Assembly (NCBI GenBank): GCA_050729515.1
Contig: JBOHLG010000017.1
Coordinates: forward strand, 1 to 64,000
Source: Acaudatibacter sp050729515
Lineage (GTDB): Bacteria > Pseudomonadota > Alphaproteobacteria > Caulobacterales > Caulobacteraceae
Direction: 5' to 3'
DNA length: 64,000 nt
Shown here: piece by piece, positions 24,251-32,974 of the stretch
How the letters are laid out: the number at the start of each line of letters is the position of its first letter
How positions within the stretch are numbered: the stretch's first letter is position 1
Position numbers and translations under genes: made by a program
The notes under the pieces: model-generated
Database searches by the model: none
What the model was told of the DNA's origin: nothing
The model's input: the letters and a program-made list of their open reading frames with translations, nothing else

Positions 24251-24928
24251 ATGGCCGCCGGCCCTGAGAGCGGTCCCATCCCGCGCGAGATCTTCGACCT
24301 CGACATCGGCCCGCAGGCGCCGCTTCTCGTCTTGGACGTCGACGAGGTTCTGGCCATGTTCATGCGCGGCTTCGAGCGCTTTGTCGGCGGCCGGGGCTTC
24401 GAGATGCGCATCACCCGCTTCGCCATTTTCCAGAACATCTATCGCCCTGGCGAGGCCGAGCATCTCGACGTCGCCGCCGGCCGCGAACTCTTCGACCACT
24501 TCTTCGCCATCGATGTCGAGGAGATCGATCCCGCGCCCGGAGCGGCCAAGGCTGTGGCCGCCATCGCCAAGGAGGCGGCGGTGGTGATCTTGAGCAATGC
24601 GCCCGCCGGCTGCCGCGAGGCGCGCGCCAGGTGGCTCGAGCGATCGGGCTTTCCCTATCCGCTCGTCGTCAATACCGGTCTCAAAGGTCCCGCCGTCGCC
24701 GCCCTCGCCGGCCGCACCGCCGGGCAGGCCGCCTTCGTCGACGATCTGCTTCCCAATCTCGATTCGGTCGCAGAGCACGCGCCCGCCGTCCACCGCTTCC
24801 AGATGGTCGCCGACGAGCGGCTGCGCCCCCTGGCCTTCACGGCCCCCGAGCGCCATGCCAGGATCGACGACTGGCCGGCGCTGGGCGAGGCGCTCGCCGC
24901 GGCGCTCGGCCTCTCTTCAAGGACATGA
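24251..24928 (+). CDS. HAD-superfamily hydrolase
   Basis: 225 residues. The HAD motifs are in order: LVLDVDEVLAMF (motif I, nucleophile Asp and acid/base Asp), VILSNAP (motif II Ser), NTGLKGPAV (motif III Lys) and AFVDDLLPNLDSV (motif IV). The cap is helical, C1-type. The substrate is probably a small phosphomonoester. Its stop overlaps the start of the ROK kinase by 4 bases (ATGA), which suggests that the two act on related sugar phosphates. It is divergent from divK with a 98-base gap. Confidence 0.85.
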   Translation: MAAGPESGPIPREIFDLDIGPQAPLLVLDVDEVLAMFMRGFERFVGGRGFEMRITRFAIFQNIYRPGEAEHLDVAAGRELFDHFFAIDVEEIDPAPGAAKAVAAIAKEAAVVILSNAPAGCREARARWLERSGFPYPLVVNTGLKGPAVAALAGRTAGQAAFVDDLLPNLDSVAEHAPAVHRFQMVADERLRPLAFTAPERHARIDDWPALGEALAAALGLSSRT

Positions 24929-25848
24929 TCCGGATCGGGGTGGATTTCGGCGGGACCAAGATCGAGGCCGCCGCCGTCGACGAGGCGGGGGCCTTCCTTT
25001 CCCGCCTGCGCGTCCCCACCCCGCGCGTCTATCCTCGGGCGATCGCCGCCGTCGCCGATCTCGTCGCGCGTCTCGAATCCGAGGCCGGCGTCTTCGGGGC
25101 CAGCATCGGGATCGGCATGCCAGGCTCGATCTCCCCGCTCACCGGCCTTCTGCGCAACGCCAATAGCCAATGGCTCGCCGGCCACCCGTTCCACGAGGAT
25201 CTCGAGCGCGCCCTCGACCGTCCCGTGCGCCTACAGAATGACGCCAACTGCTTCGCCCTCTCCGAAGCGGTGGGCGGGGCGGCGGATGGCGCACGAGTAG
25301 TCTTCGGGGCGATCCTCGGCACCGGCTGCGGCGGCGGCGTGGCGATCGAAGGACGGGCTTTCGAGGGCATGAACAAGATTGCCGGTGAATGGGGCCACTC
25401 TCCCCTCCCCTGGCCCAGCGCGCGCGAGCGTGGCCGCCACCTCTGCTGGTGCGGCCGGCGCGACTGCCTGGAGACGTGGATTTCGGGGACGGCGTTCAGC
25501 GCGGATTTCCAACGGCGCACCGGCCGCTCCCTCTCCGGCGAGGAGATCGCGATCGCCATGCGCGCCGGCGACCGGGCCGCGCGAATGGTTTTCGCCCGCT
25601 GGCTGGACCGCCTTGCCCGCGCGCTCGCCGTGGTCTGCGACATTCTCGATCCCGACGTCATCGTGCTCGGCGGGGGGATGAGCAATATCGAGGAGACCTA
25701 CCAGGCCCTCCCTCGGCTCATCGCGCGGCGCATCTTCTCCGATGTCTTCGCCACCCCGGTGGTCAAGGCGATGCACGGCGATTCCTCGGGGGTTCGGGGC
25801 GCAGCCTGGCTCTGGCCGCTGCCTCGGACTTCGGCGTCGGGCGGCTAG
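24925..25848 (+). CDS. ROK-family sugar kinase
   Basis: 307 residues from ATG 24925; an upstream extension of the frame is a shadow of the HAD gene. ATP-binding motif IGVDFGGTKIEAAAVD, sugar-binding LQNDANCFALSEAVGGA, GAILGTGCGGGVAIEG, EWGHSPLP, and the ROK zinc site HLCWCGRRDCLETWISG. VIVLGGGMSNIEE closes the ATP site. The family phosphorylates fructose, N-acetylglucosamine, N-acetylmannosamine or glucose; I cannot choose. It is coupled with the upstream HAD phosphatase and is 3 bases from dinB. Confidence 0.9.
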   Translation: MIRIGVDFGGTKIEAAAVDEAGAFLSRLRVPTPRVYPRAIAAVADLVARLESEAGVFGASIGIGMPGSISPLTGLLRNANSQWLAGHPFHEDLERALDRPVRLQNDANCFALSEAVGGAADGARVVFGAILGTGCGGGVAIEGRAFEGMNKIAGEWGHSPLPWPSARERGRHLCWCGRRDCLETWISGTAFSADFQRRTGRSLSGEEIAIAMRAGDRAARMVFARWLDRLARALAVVCDILDPDVIVLGGGMSNIEETYQALPRLIARRIFSDVFATPVVKAMHGDSSGVRGAAWLWPLPRTSASGG

Positions 25849-25851
25849 CAG

Positions 25852-27186
25852 ATGTCCTGGCTCTGCCGAGACTGCCTGGAGATGGGGGAAGGCGCGCCCA
25901 GGCGCTGTCCCGTCTGCGCCTCGGCGAGGCTCGTTTCCCATGCCGAACTTGCCGAACTCGCCATCGCTCACGTCGATTGCGACGCCTTCTACGCGTCGGT
26001 GGAGAAGCGCGACCGGCCCGAGCTTGCCGATCAGCCGGTGATCGTCGGCGGTGGTGTTCGCGGCGTCGTCACCACCTGCTGCTACATCGCGCGCACCTTC
26101 GGGGTGCGCTCGGCCATGCCGATGTTCGAGGCGCGACGACTCTGCCCCCAGGCGGTGGTGATCCGGCCCGACTTTGCAAAGTACCGGGCCGAGAGCTCCC
26201 GGATCATGGCCCTCCTTGGCGCCCTCACGCCGCTTGTCTCCCCGCTCTCGCTCGACGAGGCTTGGCTCGATCTTTCCGGCACCGCCCGCCTCCACGGCGC
26301 CGCGCCGGCTGCGGTTCTGGCCAGAGCCCAGGGGAGGATCGAGACCGAAATCGGCCTCATCGTCTCGGTCGGCCTCGCGCCCAACCGGTTCCTCGCCAAG
26401 ATCGCCTCGGACCGCGACAAACCCCGCGGCTTCTGCGTCGTGGGCCGCGGCGACGCGAAAGCCTTCCTCGCCCCCCTGCCGGTCGCAGCCCTTCCCGGGG
26501 TCGGCCCTGCGCTCGCCTCGCGATTGCACGCGGCCGGCTTCGGGCTCGTCGGAGATCTCCAGGCCGCTGGCGAAGCGGAGACCTCGCGCCGCCTGAGGCC
26601 CCAAGGCATTGACGGCCTGGGCGCACGACTTTGTGATCTCGCCGCGGGCCGCGGCTCAGGGACGGTGGACCCTGGCCCGAGACGGCGCACGATCAGCGCC
26701 GAGACGACCTTCGAAGAGGACCTTTCCGGCCTCGCCGATCTCGAGACCGCCCTGTTCGCCCTGTGTGAGAAGCTCGCCCGCCGGGCGAGGGCGGCCGGGG
26801 CGGCCGGCCGGGTCGTCTCCCTCAAGCTTCGCGATTCACGTTTCCGCGTCCTCAGCCGCCGCCGCACCCTCACCGGGCCGATCCAGACCGCCCGCTCGCT
26901 CTTCGAGGAGGCACGCCGGCTCTTGCGCCGCGAAACTGGCGAGGGGCCATGGCGGCTGATCGGCGTCGGCCTCTCCGACCTCGAGGCCAGGAGCGATCCC
27001 GCCTTCGGTTTCTTCGACGAGCGGGAGACAAGGGCCCTGGCGGCCGAGTCGGCGGGCGACGCGTTGCGAGCGCGGTTCGGCGATGGCGCCCTCTCCGCGG
27101 CCAGGATGCTCAGCCTGCCGCCTCCGCGGCGTCCAGGAGACCGCGAACGGGCCGCCCGGCCTTCAAAAGGCCTTCCAAAGATGTGA
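25852..27186 (+). CDS. dinB: DNA polymerase IV (Y-family) with N-terminal zinc ribbon
   Basis: 444 residues. It begins with a Cys4 zinc ribbon (CRDC at residues 5-8, CPVC at about 19-22) seen in alphaproteobacterial DinB proteins. Then come the Y-family palm and fingers: AHVDCDAFYASVEK (first catalytic Asp), TCCYIARTFGVRSAMPM, SLDEAWLDLSGT (Asp-Glu pair), SVGLAPNRFLAKIASDRDKP, and helix-hairpin-helix LPGVGPALASRL. The little-finger domain ends near residue 420. I see no clear C-terminal clamp-binding QxxLF motif. Role: translesion synthesis. It ends 59 bases before clpS. Confidence 0.93.
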   Translation: MSWLCRDCLEMGEGAPRRCPVCASARLVSHAELAELAIAHVDCDAFYASVEKRDRPELADQPVIVGGGVRGVVTTCCYIARTFGVRSAMPMFEARRLCPQAVVIRPDFAKYRAESSRIMALLGALTPLVSPLSLDEAWLDLSGTARLHGAAPAAVLARAQGRIETEIGLIVSVGLAPNRFLAKIASDRDKPRGFCVVGRGDAKAFLAPLPVAALPGVGPALASRLHAAGFGLVGDLQAAGEAETSRRLRPQGIDGLGARLCDLAAGRGSGTVDPGPRRRTISAETTFEEDLSGLADLETALFALCEKLARRARAAGAAGRVVSLKLRDSRFRVLSRRRTLTGPIQTARSLFEEARRLLRRETGEGPWRLIGVGLSDLEARSDPAFGFFDERETRALAAESAGDALRARFGDGALSAARMLSLPPPRRPGDRERAARPSKGLPKM

Positions 27187-27245
27187 ACTTTCCATATCTA
27201 ATCCCATTGAAGGAGACGGTTGGCGCCCAAAGTTGGAGGAGGCAG

Positions 27246-27575
27246 GTGGCGGCGAAACAGCAAGGCGATCAGATCATCGGTTCCGGCACGGCCATCGTCA
27301 CACAGACGAAGACCAAGACCCAAAAGCCGGCGATGTATCGCGTGCTGATTCTCAATGACGACTACACGCCGATGGAGTTCGTCACCTATATCCTGGAGCG
27401 CTTCTTCAACAAATCCCGCGAAAGCGCCATTCGGATTATGCTGCATGTCCACCAGAATGGTGTCGGCGTCTGTGGAGTCTTTACTTATGAGGTGGCTGAG
27501 ACCAAGGTCGCCCAGGTGATCGAGACCGCGAGACGCCATCAACATCCCCTGCAGTGCACCATGGAAAAGGACTAG
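27246..27575 (+). CDS. clpS: ATP-dependent Clp protease adaptor ClpS
   Basis: 109 residues from GTG 27246, which has GGAGGAGG (27236-27243) directly upstream; an open frame reaching back into dinB is not coding. A flexible N-terminus (QQGDQIIGSGTAIVTQTKTKTQKP) precedes the ClpS core: YRVLILNDDYTPMEFVTYILERFFN with the N-degron pocket residues (Asn-Asp-Asp and Met), MLHVHQNGVGVCGVFTYEVAETK. It hands N-degron substrates to ClpA. The gene is 6 bases before clpA, in the classic operon. Confidence 0.96.
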   Translation: MAAKQQGDQIIGSGTAIVTQTKTKTQKPAMYRVLILNDDYTPMEFVTYILERFFNKSRESAIRIMLHVHQNGVGVCGVFTYEVAETKVAQVIETARRHQHPLQCTMEKD

Positions 27576-27581
27576 CGAGCC

Positions 27582-29894
27582 TTGCCCTCCTTCTCGCGAA
27601 ATCTCGAGGAATCTCTCCACCGGGCGGTGGACTATGCGAATCAGCGCAAGCACGAATATGCGACGCTGGAACACCTGCTCCTGGCTCTGACCGACGACCC
27701 GGACGCCGCCGGCGTCATGCGCGCCTGCGATGTCGACCTTCCGCAGCTCAAGAAGACGCTCAGCCATTTCGTCGACAATGAATTGAAATCTCTCGTCCTG
27801 GACGATGGCGAGGACGCCAAGCCCACCGCCGGCTTCCAGAGGGTGATCCAGAGGGCGGTGATCCACGTCCAATCCTCGGGTCGCGATGACGTCACCGGGG
27901 CCAATGTCCTGGTCGCCATCTTCTCCGAGCGCGAGACCCACGCCGCCTACTTTCTCCAGCAACAGGAGATGACCCGCTACGATGCGGTGAACTTCATCGC
28001 CCATGGCATCGCCAAGAAGCCGGGCGCCTCCGAAGCGCGTCCGGCCAAAGGGGCCGGCGAGGATGATGAGCGGCCGGCGGTCAAGACCGGCGGCGAGGCG
28101 CTGGAAGCCTACTGCATCAACCTCAACGAGAAGGCCCGCCAGGGCAAGGTCGATCCCTTGATCGGCCGCTCAAGCGAGGTCGAGCGGTGCATCCAGATCC
28201 TTTGCCGGCGCACCAAGAACAATCCCCTCCTGGTCGGCGATCCGGGCGTCGGCAAGACCGCCATCGCCGAGGGCCTGGCTCGCAAGATCGTCGGCAAGCA
28301 GGTGCCGGAGGTGCTGGCGGGAGCGACCATGTTCTGCCTCGACATGGGCGCGCTGCTGGCGGGAACGCGCTATCGCGGCGACTTCGAGGAGCGGGTCAAG
28401 CAGGTCGTCAAGGAGCTCGAGCACCACCCCGGCGCGATCCTCTTCATCGATGAGATCCACACCGTCATCGGGGCCGGGGCCACGAGCGGCGGGGCCATGG
28501 ACGCCTCCAATCTTCTGAAGCCGGCCCTCGCTTCGGGCTCCCTCAGGTGCATGGGCTCGACCACCTACAAGGAGTTCCGCCAGCACTTCGAGAAGGACCG
28601 CGCCCTCGTCCGCCGCTTCCAGAAGATCGACATCTACGAGCCCTCGGTCGAGGACACCGTGAAGATCCTCAAGGGTCTCAAGACCTATTACGAGGAGTTC
28701 CACAAGCTGAAGTACACCGCCGAGGCCTTGCGCGCGGCGGTCGAGCTTTCCGCGAAGTACATCACCGACCGCAAACTTCCCGACAAGGCGATCGACGTCA
28801 TCGACGAGGCGGGCGCCTCGCAGATGCTGCTCGCCGAAGCGCGCCGCAAGAAAGTGATCGGGATCAAGGATGTCGAGGCGGTGGTCGCCAAGATCGCCCG
28901 CATCCCGCCCAAGAGCGTCTCCAAGTCCGATACCGAGGCCCTGAAACAGCTCGAGGCGGACCTCACCCGCGCCGTCTTCGGCCAGGAGGAGGCGATCCGC
29001 CAGCTCTCCTCGGCGATGAAAATGGCCAGAGCGGGCCTGCGCGAAGGCGACAAGCCTATCGGCTGCTATCTCTTTTCGGGCCCCACCGGCACCGGCAAGA
29101 CCGAGACCGCCCGCCAGCTCGCCGCCACGCTGGGTATCGAGCTCCTGCGCTTCGACATGAGCGAATACATGGAGCGCCACACCGTGAGCCGACTCATCGG
29201 CGCCCCTCCCGGCTACGTCGGCTTCGACCAGGGCGGGCTCCTGACCGACGCCGTCGACCAGCATCCCCACGCCGTGGTCCTCCTGGACGAGATCGAAAAG
29301 GCCCACCAGGACGTCTTCAACATCCTGCTCCAGGTCATGGACCATGGGGCCTTGACCGACGCCAACGGCAAGAAGGTCGATTTCCGCAACGTCATTCTCA
29401 TCATGACCACCAATGCCGGAGCTTCCGACGCCCAGCGCAACTCGATCGGCTTTGGACGCGGCAAGCTCGAGGGTCAGGACGAGGAGGCGATCAAGCGCCT
29501 CTTCACTCCGGAGTTCCGAAATCGCCTGGACGCCGTCGTCGCCTTCAAGGCCCTCACCCCGGAGGTCATCCGGTTGGTGGTCCAGAAGTTCATCCTCCAG
29601 CTCGAGGCGCAGCTCGCCGACCGCCACGTCACCATCGAGACCTCCGACGAAGCGGTGGACTGGCTCGCCAAGAATGGCTTCGACGAACTCTATGGCGCCC
29701 GGCCTCTGGCCCGGGTGATCCAGGAGGAGATCAAGCGCCCGCTGGCCGACGACATCCTCTTCGGGCGTCTCTCCAAGGGTGGCCACGTCAAGGTGATCTT
29801 GAAGGACGGCAAGCTCGCCTTCGAGTTTGACGCCAAGGCCGGTCCGCCTGCGGCCCCGGTCCGCGGGGAAGGCGGCGAGCCCGCCCTGGTCTGA
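27582..29894 (+). CDS. clpA: ATP-dependent Clp protease ATP-binding subunit ClpA
   Basis: 770 residues from TTG 27582. N-domain RAVDYANQRKHEYATLEHLLLAL and a repeat of it. D1 Walker A GDPGVGKT (about 220) and Walker B ILFIDEIHTVIGAGA. D2 Walker A GPTGTGKT (about 500) and Walker B VVLLDEIEKAH, with sensor/arginine elements. D2 includes an IGFGRGKLE P-loop-like tripeptide motif (the ClpP docking loop). It unfolds substrates for ClpP. It is translationally close to clpS, and convergent with the HIT gene. Confidence 0.97.
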   Translation: MPSFSRNLEESLHRAVDYANQRKHEYATLEHLLLALTDDPDAAGVMRACDVDLPQLKKTLSHFVDNELKSLVLDDGEDAKPTAGFQRVIQRAVIHVQSSGRDDVTGANVLVAIFSERETHAAYFLQQQEMTRYDAVNFIAHGIAKKPGASEARPAKGAGEDDERPAVKTGGEALEAYCINLNEKARQGKVDPLIGRSSEVERCIQILCRRTKNNPLLVGDPGVGKTAIAEGLARKIVGKQVPEVLAGATMFCLDMGALLAGTRYRGDFEERVKQVVKELEHHPGAILFIDEIHTVIGAGATSGGAMDASNLLKPALASGSLRCMGSTTYKEFRQHFEKDRALVRRFQKIDIYEPSVEDTVKILKGLKTYYEEFHKLKYTAEALRAAVELSAKYITDRKLPDKAIDVIDEAGASQMLLAEARRKKVIGIKDVEAVVAKIARIPPKSVSKSDTEALKQLEADLTRAVFGQEEAIRQLSSAMKMARAGLREGDKPIGCYLFSGPTGTGKTETARQLAATLGIELLRFDMSEYMERHTVSRLIGAPPGYVGFDQGGLLTDAVDQHPHAVVLLDEIEKAHQDVFNILLQVMDHGALTDANGKKVDFRNVILIMTTNAGASDAQRNSIGFGRGKLEGQDEEAIKRLFTPEFRNRLDAVVAFKALTPEVIRLVVQKFILQLEAQLADRHVTIETSDEAVDWLAKNGFDELYGARPLARVIQEEIKRPLADDILFGRLSKGGHVKVILKDGKLAFEFDAKAGPPAAPVRGEGGEPALV

Positions 29895-29913
29895 GGGCCG
29901 AGGGACCTGCGCC

Positions 29914-30351
29914 TCAATCGAGGCGAGCGACGATGGCTTTCGCCATTTGCGCAAGCTCGCCGGGATCGGCCATCCGTCCCGCGCCATGCCTCCCCAGCGG
30001 CTCGGCCGTCCACCTCGGGATGACGTGAAAATGAAGGTGGAAGATGCTCTGGCCGGCGACCGCGCCATTGAACTGGGTGACGAGGATGGCCTCGGGGTTG
30101 AGGGCGGCGCGCACGGCTCGGGCTAGTCTCTGCACCGCCAGGATCAAGGTCTTGAGCGCCTCGGGCTCGACGTCCAGAAGGTTGCGCGCCTTCGAGCGCT
30201 TGTGGACCACCAGGCAGTGGCCGCGCGCTTGGGGAAAGACATCCATGAAGGCCACGACATCCTCGTCCTCGAAGATCTTCACCGCCGGCTCCTCGCCGCG
30301 GATGATCCTGGCGAAGATGTTGTCGGGATCGTAGGGTCCGTCGAGACTCAT
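29914..30351 (-). CDS. HIT-family nucleotide hydrolase
   Basis: 145 residues. HIT motif FHLHFHVIPRW (His-x-His-x-His) near residue 109, with FARIIRGEEPAVKIFEDEDVVAFMD and HCLVVHKRSKARNLLD upstream. The family hydrolyses or transfers AMP-linked substrates such as AMP-lysine or ADP-sulfate. It has GGGAG just upstream of ATG 30351 and is the last gene of the ridA-GDPD-FemAB-GNAT run on the minus strand, 99 bases after the GNAT stop. It is convergent with clpA. Confidence 0.9.
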   Translation of the reverse strand: MSLDGPYDPDNIFARIIRGEEPAVKIFEDEDVVAFMDVFPQARGHCLVVHKRSKARNLLDVEPEALKTLILAVQRLARAVRAALNPEAILVTQFNGAVAGQSIFHLHFHVIPRWTAEPLGRHGAGRMADPGELAQMAKAIVARLD

Positions 30352-30450
30352 GGCGCGCTCCCTTGCGCAGGCCAGCTAACAATCCAGTCCACTTGCGCGC
30401 AATCTCGAACCATCTCCAGCGGCGCCATCCACGCCGGAAGCGGAGCGGAC

Positions 30451-31047
30451 CTATCCTCGTGTCGATAGTCTCCAGTCGAGGTTCGTCTTCACCGCCGGCC
30501 ATTCGGAGGCGATGATCGAATAGACGCAGGTGTCGCGAAGCTCGCCTCCTCGCCCGATACTGTGGCTTCGAAGGACGCCATCGAGCTTGGCCCCGAGACG
30601 CTCGATCGCACGCCGGCTCTCGCGATTGAAGAAGTGGGTGCGGAACTCCACGGCGATGCAGTCCAGAGTCTCGAACGCGTAGGCGAGGAGGAGGCGCTTG
30701 CACTGAGTGTTCACCGCCGTCTTCTGGCAGCTCCGAGCATACCAGGTCGAACCGATCTCGAGGCGCCGGTTGGCGGCGTCGATGTTCATGTAGGTGGTCA
30801 TGCCGATCGCCTTCCCGCGAACGAGGACCGTGAAGGGGAGCATCGATCCAGCCGCCCGCAGCTTCAGGCGCCTCGCGATCTCCTCCTCGATGTCCTTCGG
30901 AGCCGGAACCGAAGTGAACCACAGCTTCCAGAGCTCGCCATCCTTGACCGCTTCGCGCAGCTCGTCGGCGTGGACGGGCGCGAGCGGAACGAGCCGGACG
31001 GCGGCCCCTTGGAGTTCGATGGCCGGCGGCCAGGGATCCTTGGTCAT
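30451..31047 (-). CDS. GNAT N-acetyltransferase (RimJ/RimL-like)
   Basis: 198 residues from ATG 31047. GNAT fold with LQGAAVRLVPLAPVHADEL, FTVLVRGKAIGMTTYMNI, the RRLEIGSTWYARSCQKTAVNTQCKRLLLAYAFETL acetyl-CoA-binding block and FRTHFFNRESRRAIERLGAKLDGVLRSH. It matches the type that acetylates amino termini or small amines (RimJ/L, PF13302). The substrate is unknown. The start overlaps the FemAB-like stop by 4 bases (ATGA). Confidence 0.87.
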   Translation of the reverse strand: MTKDPWPPAIELQGAAVRLVPLAPVHADELREAVKDGELWKLWFTSVPAPKDIEEEIARRLKLRAAGSMLPFTVLVRGKAIGMTTYMNIDAANRRLEIGSTWYARSCQKTAVNTQCKRLLLAYAFETLDCIAVEFRTHFFNRESRRAIERLGAKLDGVLRSHSIGRGGELRDTCVYSIIASEWPAVKTNLDWRLSTRG

Positions 31048-32210
31048 CCCTGGGCCTGCCGGAACGGAGAATATTCCTGGGCGAGCCATTCGACCTCGCC
31101 CTCCACCGCCGATCGCTCCTGCTCGAGATAACGCGCGACCGCCGCCCCTAAGGCCGGATCGGCGATCCAGTGGGCCGAATAGACCAGCGTCGGAAGATAG
31201 CCGCGGGCGATCTTGTGCTCGCCCTGGGCCCCGGCCTCCACGCGCTCAAGCCGCCGCGCGATCGCCTGCTCGATCGCCTGATAGTAGCAGAGCTCGAAGT
31301 GAAGGAACGGCACGTCCTCGATGCACCCCCAGTTGCGACCGAAGAGACAGTCGCCGCCGATGAGATTGAATGCGCCGGCGATCCACCGGGAGCCGCGCCG
31401 GACCATGATCAGGAGGACCTCGTCGGCCATGCGCTCCGAAAGAAGCGAGAAGAACTTGCGGTTGAGGTAGGGTCGTCCCCACTTGCGCGAGCCGGTATCC
31501 ATGTAGAAGGCGAAGAAGGCGTCCCAATGCGCCTCGGTGAGGTCCTTGCCGGTGAGGGCCTCGATCGTGAGGCCCGTCGCCGCTTCGCGCCGCTCGCGCC
31601 GGATGGTCTTGCGCCGGCCGCTGGAAAGCTCGGCCAGGAACTCCTCGAATGAGGCGTAGCCAGGATTGCGCCAATGGTATTGCCGGCCTTCGCGGCGGAG
31701 AAGGCCCGCTTCCCCGAGGAGCGCCTGCTCCGCCTCGGTCGGGAAATTGATCCCCAGGGTCGAGGCTCCGGTTCGGCGGCAAAGCTCGACGGCGGCTGAA
31801 AGGAGGCCGCGACGGGCGGCCTCCTGGCCCGGTCCCCTGCGCGCCATCAGGCGCGGTCCGGTCACCGGCGAGAAGGGCGAGGCGATGAGGAGCTTGGGAT
31901 AATAGCGGCCGCCCGCCCGCTCGTAGGCGTCGGCCCAGGCGTGGTCGAAGACGTATTCTCCCTGGCTGTGGGCCTTCATGTAGAGAGGGGCGACGGCCGC
32001 GGGCGAGCCATCCTCGCCCTCCAGCTCCAGGTGCATCGGCGCCCAGCCGGTGTTTGGATCGACGCAGCCGGAGGCTTCCAGCGCATCGAGGAAATCGTAG
32101 GCGACGAAGGGGTTGGCCGGCGGGCAGTCCCTCCAGCAGGCGTCCCAGGCCTTTCGCCCGATCTCCTCGATCCGACGATGCGAGCGCACCGTCGCGTCCG
32201 CGCGCTTCAC
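31044..32210 (-). CDS. FemAB-like acyltransferase (DUF482/PF04339, COG3146)
   Basis: 388 residues from GTG 32210; the longer frame upstream runs inside the GDPD gene and is noise. The family shares the double-GNAT FemAB fold and is annotated as peptidogalycan biosynthesis or GNAT. Visible blocks are PANPFVAYDFLDALEASG, APLYMKAHSQGEYVFDHAWADAYER, YYPKLLIASPFSPVTGPR, SSGRRKTIRRERREA, FYMDTGSRKWGRPYLNRKFF, FGRNWGCIEDVPFLHFELCYYQAIEQAI and KIARGYLPTLVYSAHW. No substrate is known. FemAB enzymes and the N-degron enzyme Aat are fold relatives that use aminoacyl-tRNA. Both ends overlap neighbours by 4 bases. Confidence 0.87.
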   Translation of the reverse strand: MKRADATVRSHRRIEEIGRKAWDACWRDCPPANPFVAYDFLDALEASGCVDPNTGWAPMHLELEGEDGSPAAVAPLYMKAHSQGEYVFDHAWADAYERAGGRYYPKLLIASPFSPVTGPRLMARRGPGQEAARRGLLSAAVELCRRTGASTLGINFPTEAEQALLGEAGLLRREGRQYHWRNPGYASFEEFLAELSSGRRKTIRRERREAATGLTIEALTGKDLTEAHWDAFFAFYMDTGSRKWGRPYLNRKFFSLLSERMADEVLLIMVRRGSRWIAGAFNLIGGDCLFGRNWGCIEDVPFLHFELCYYQAIEQAIARRLERVEAGAQGEHKIARGYLPTLVYSAHWIADPALGAAVARYLEQERSAVEGEVEWLAQEYSPFRQAQG

Positions 32211-32974
32211 GCCGCGAAGCCCTCGAAGATGAGGTTGTCGCAATGGGGCTCGAGGCGCGCCCACTCCGCCTTGTCGCGCACCGTCCAGGCGATCACCGGC
32301 ATCCCCCTTGCGCGAAGGGCGGCGGCCGGGGGGCTCGGCAGCATGTCGACGCCGAGCGCGAGGAAGTGCGGCTTGGCGATCGCGACCTGCTTCAGCCGGG
32401 CGTAGGCGCGGCGCTGGTTCGGCGCCATGCGGGCCGCATCGCCTCCTTTGTAGCTGTAGCTGTCCAGGCCCCTCAGGATCCTGGGCTGGTGCTGGGCGAA
32501 CCAGGCGTGGGAATAGGGATTGAAGCCGATGACGCATGTCGGCCCGTTGTGGTCCACCAGCACCTCGACCACCCGCCGCTCCAGCGGCCCCACCTCGCCA
32601 TAGGGAGTCTTGAGTTCGATGTGCACCATGGCTCGCCGGCCAACCACGGCGAGCGCCTCGGCGAGCGTGGGGATGGTCTCCGAGGTCCTGGAAAGTCGCA
32701 TCTCGCCCAGCTCGACGGCGGTGTGGTCGCCAACCCTGCCGTCCCTGCCGGTCATGGGCTTGAGCGTCTCGTCGTGGAACACCATGGCCTCGCCGTCGCC
32801 CGAGAGCCGCACGTCGAGCTCGATCCCGTAGCCGGCGGCGCAGGCCTCGACGAAGGCGGCCAGGGAATTGGAAGGCGCGCCCTTAGGCGACCACAGCCCG
32901 CGATGGGCGATCGGCGGGTGGAAGAGCAGGCCCCACAGCTCGCCGAAGGCGACGTTCGCGGCGGTCGGCTTCAT
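32207..32974 (-). CDS. Glycerophosphodiester phosphodiesterase-like protein
   Basis: 255 residues. TIM-barrel GDPD: AHRGLWSPKGAPSNSLAAF (His-Arg), GYGIELDVRLSGDGEAMVFHDETL (metal-binding Glu-Asp and His), MVHIELKTP (Glu-Lys), IGFNPYSHAWF, IAWTVRDKAEW and DNLIFEGF. It would hydrolyse glycerophosphodiesters to glycerol-3-phosphate. There is no signal peptide, so it is cytoplasmic. The start overlaps the ridA stop by 4 bases (ATGA), and the end overlaps the FemAB-like start (GTGA). Confidence 0.9.
   Translation of the reverse strand: MKPTAANVAFGELWGLLFHPPIAHRGLWSPKGAPSNSLAAFVEACAAGYGIELDVRLSGDGEAMVFHDETLKPMTGRDGRVGDHTAVELGEMRLSRTSETIPTLAEALAVVGRRAMVHIELKTPYGEVGPLERRVVEVLVDHNGPTCVIGFNPYSHAWFAQHQPRILRGLDSYSYKGGDAARMAPNQRRAYARLKQVAIAKPHFLALGVDMLPSPPAAALRARGMPVIAWTVRDKAEWARLEPHCDNLIFEGFAA

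Noticed and set aside
29690..30922. Long antisense frame under clpA, HIT and GNAT
   Set aside because: It is antisense to genes with clear motifs and is Arg/Gly rich, a common artefact of high GC.
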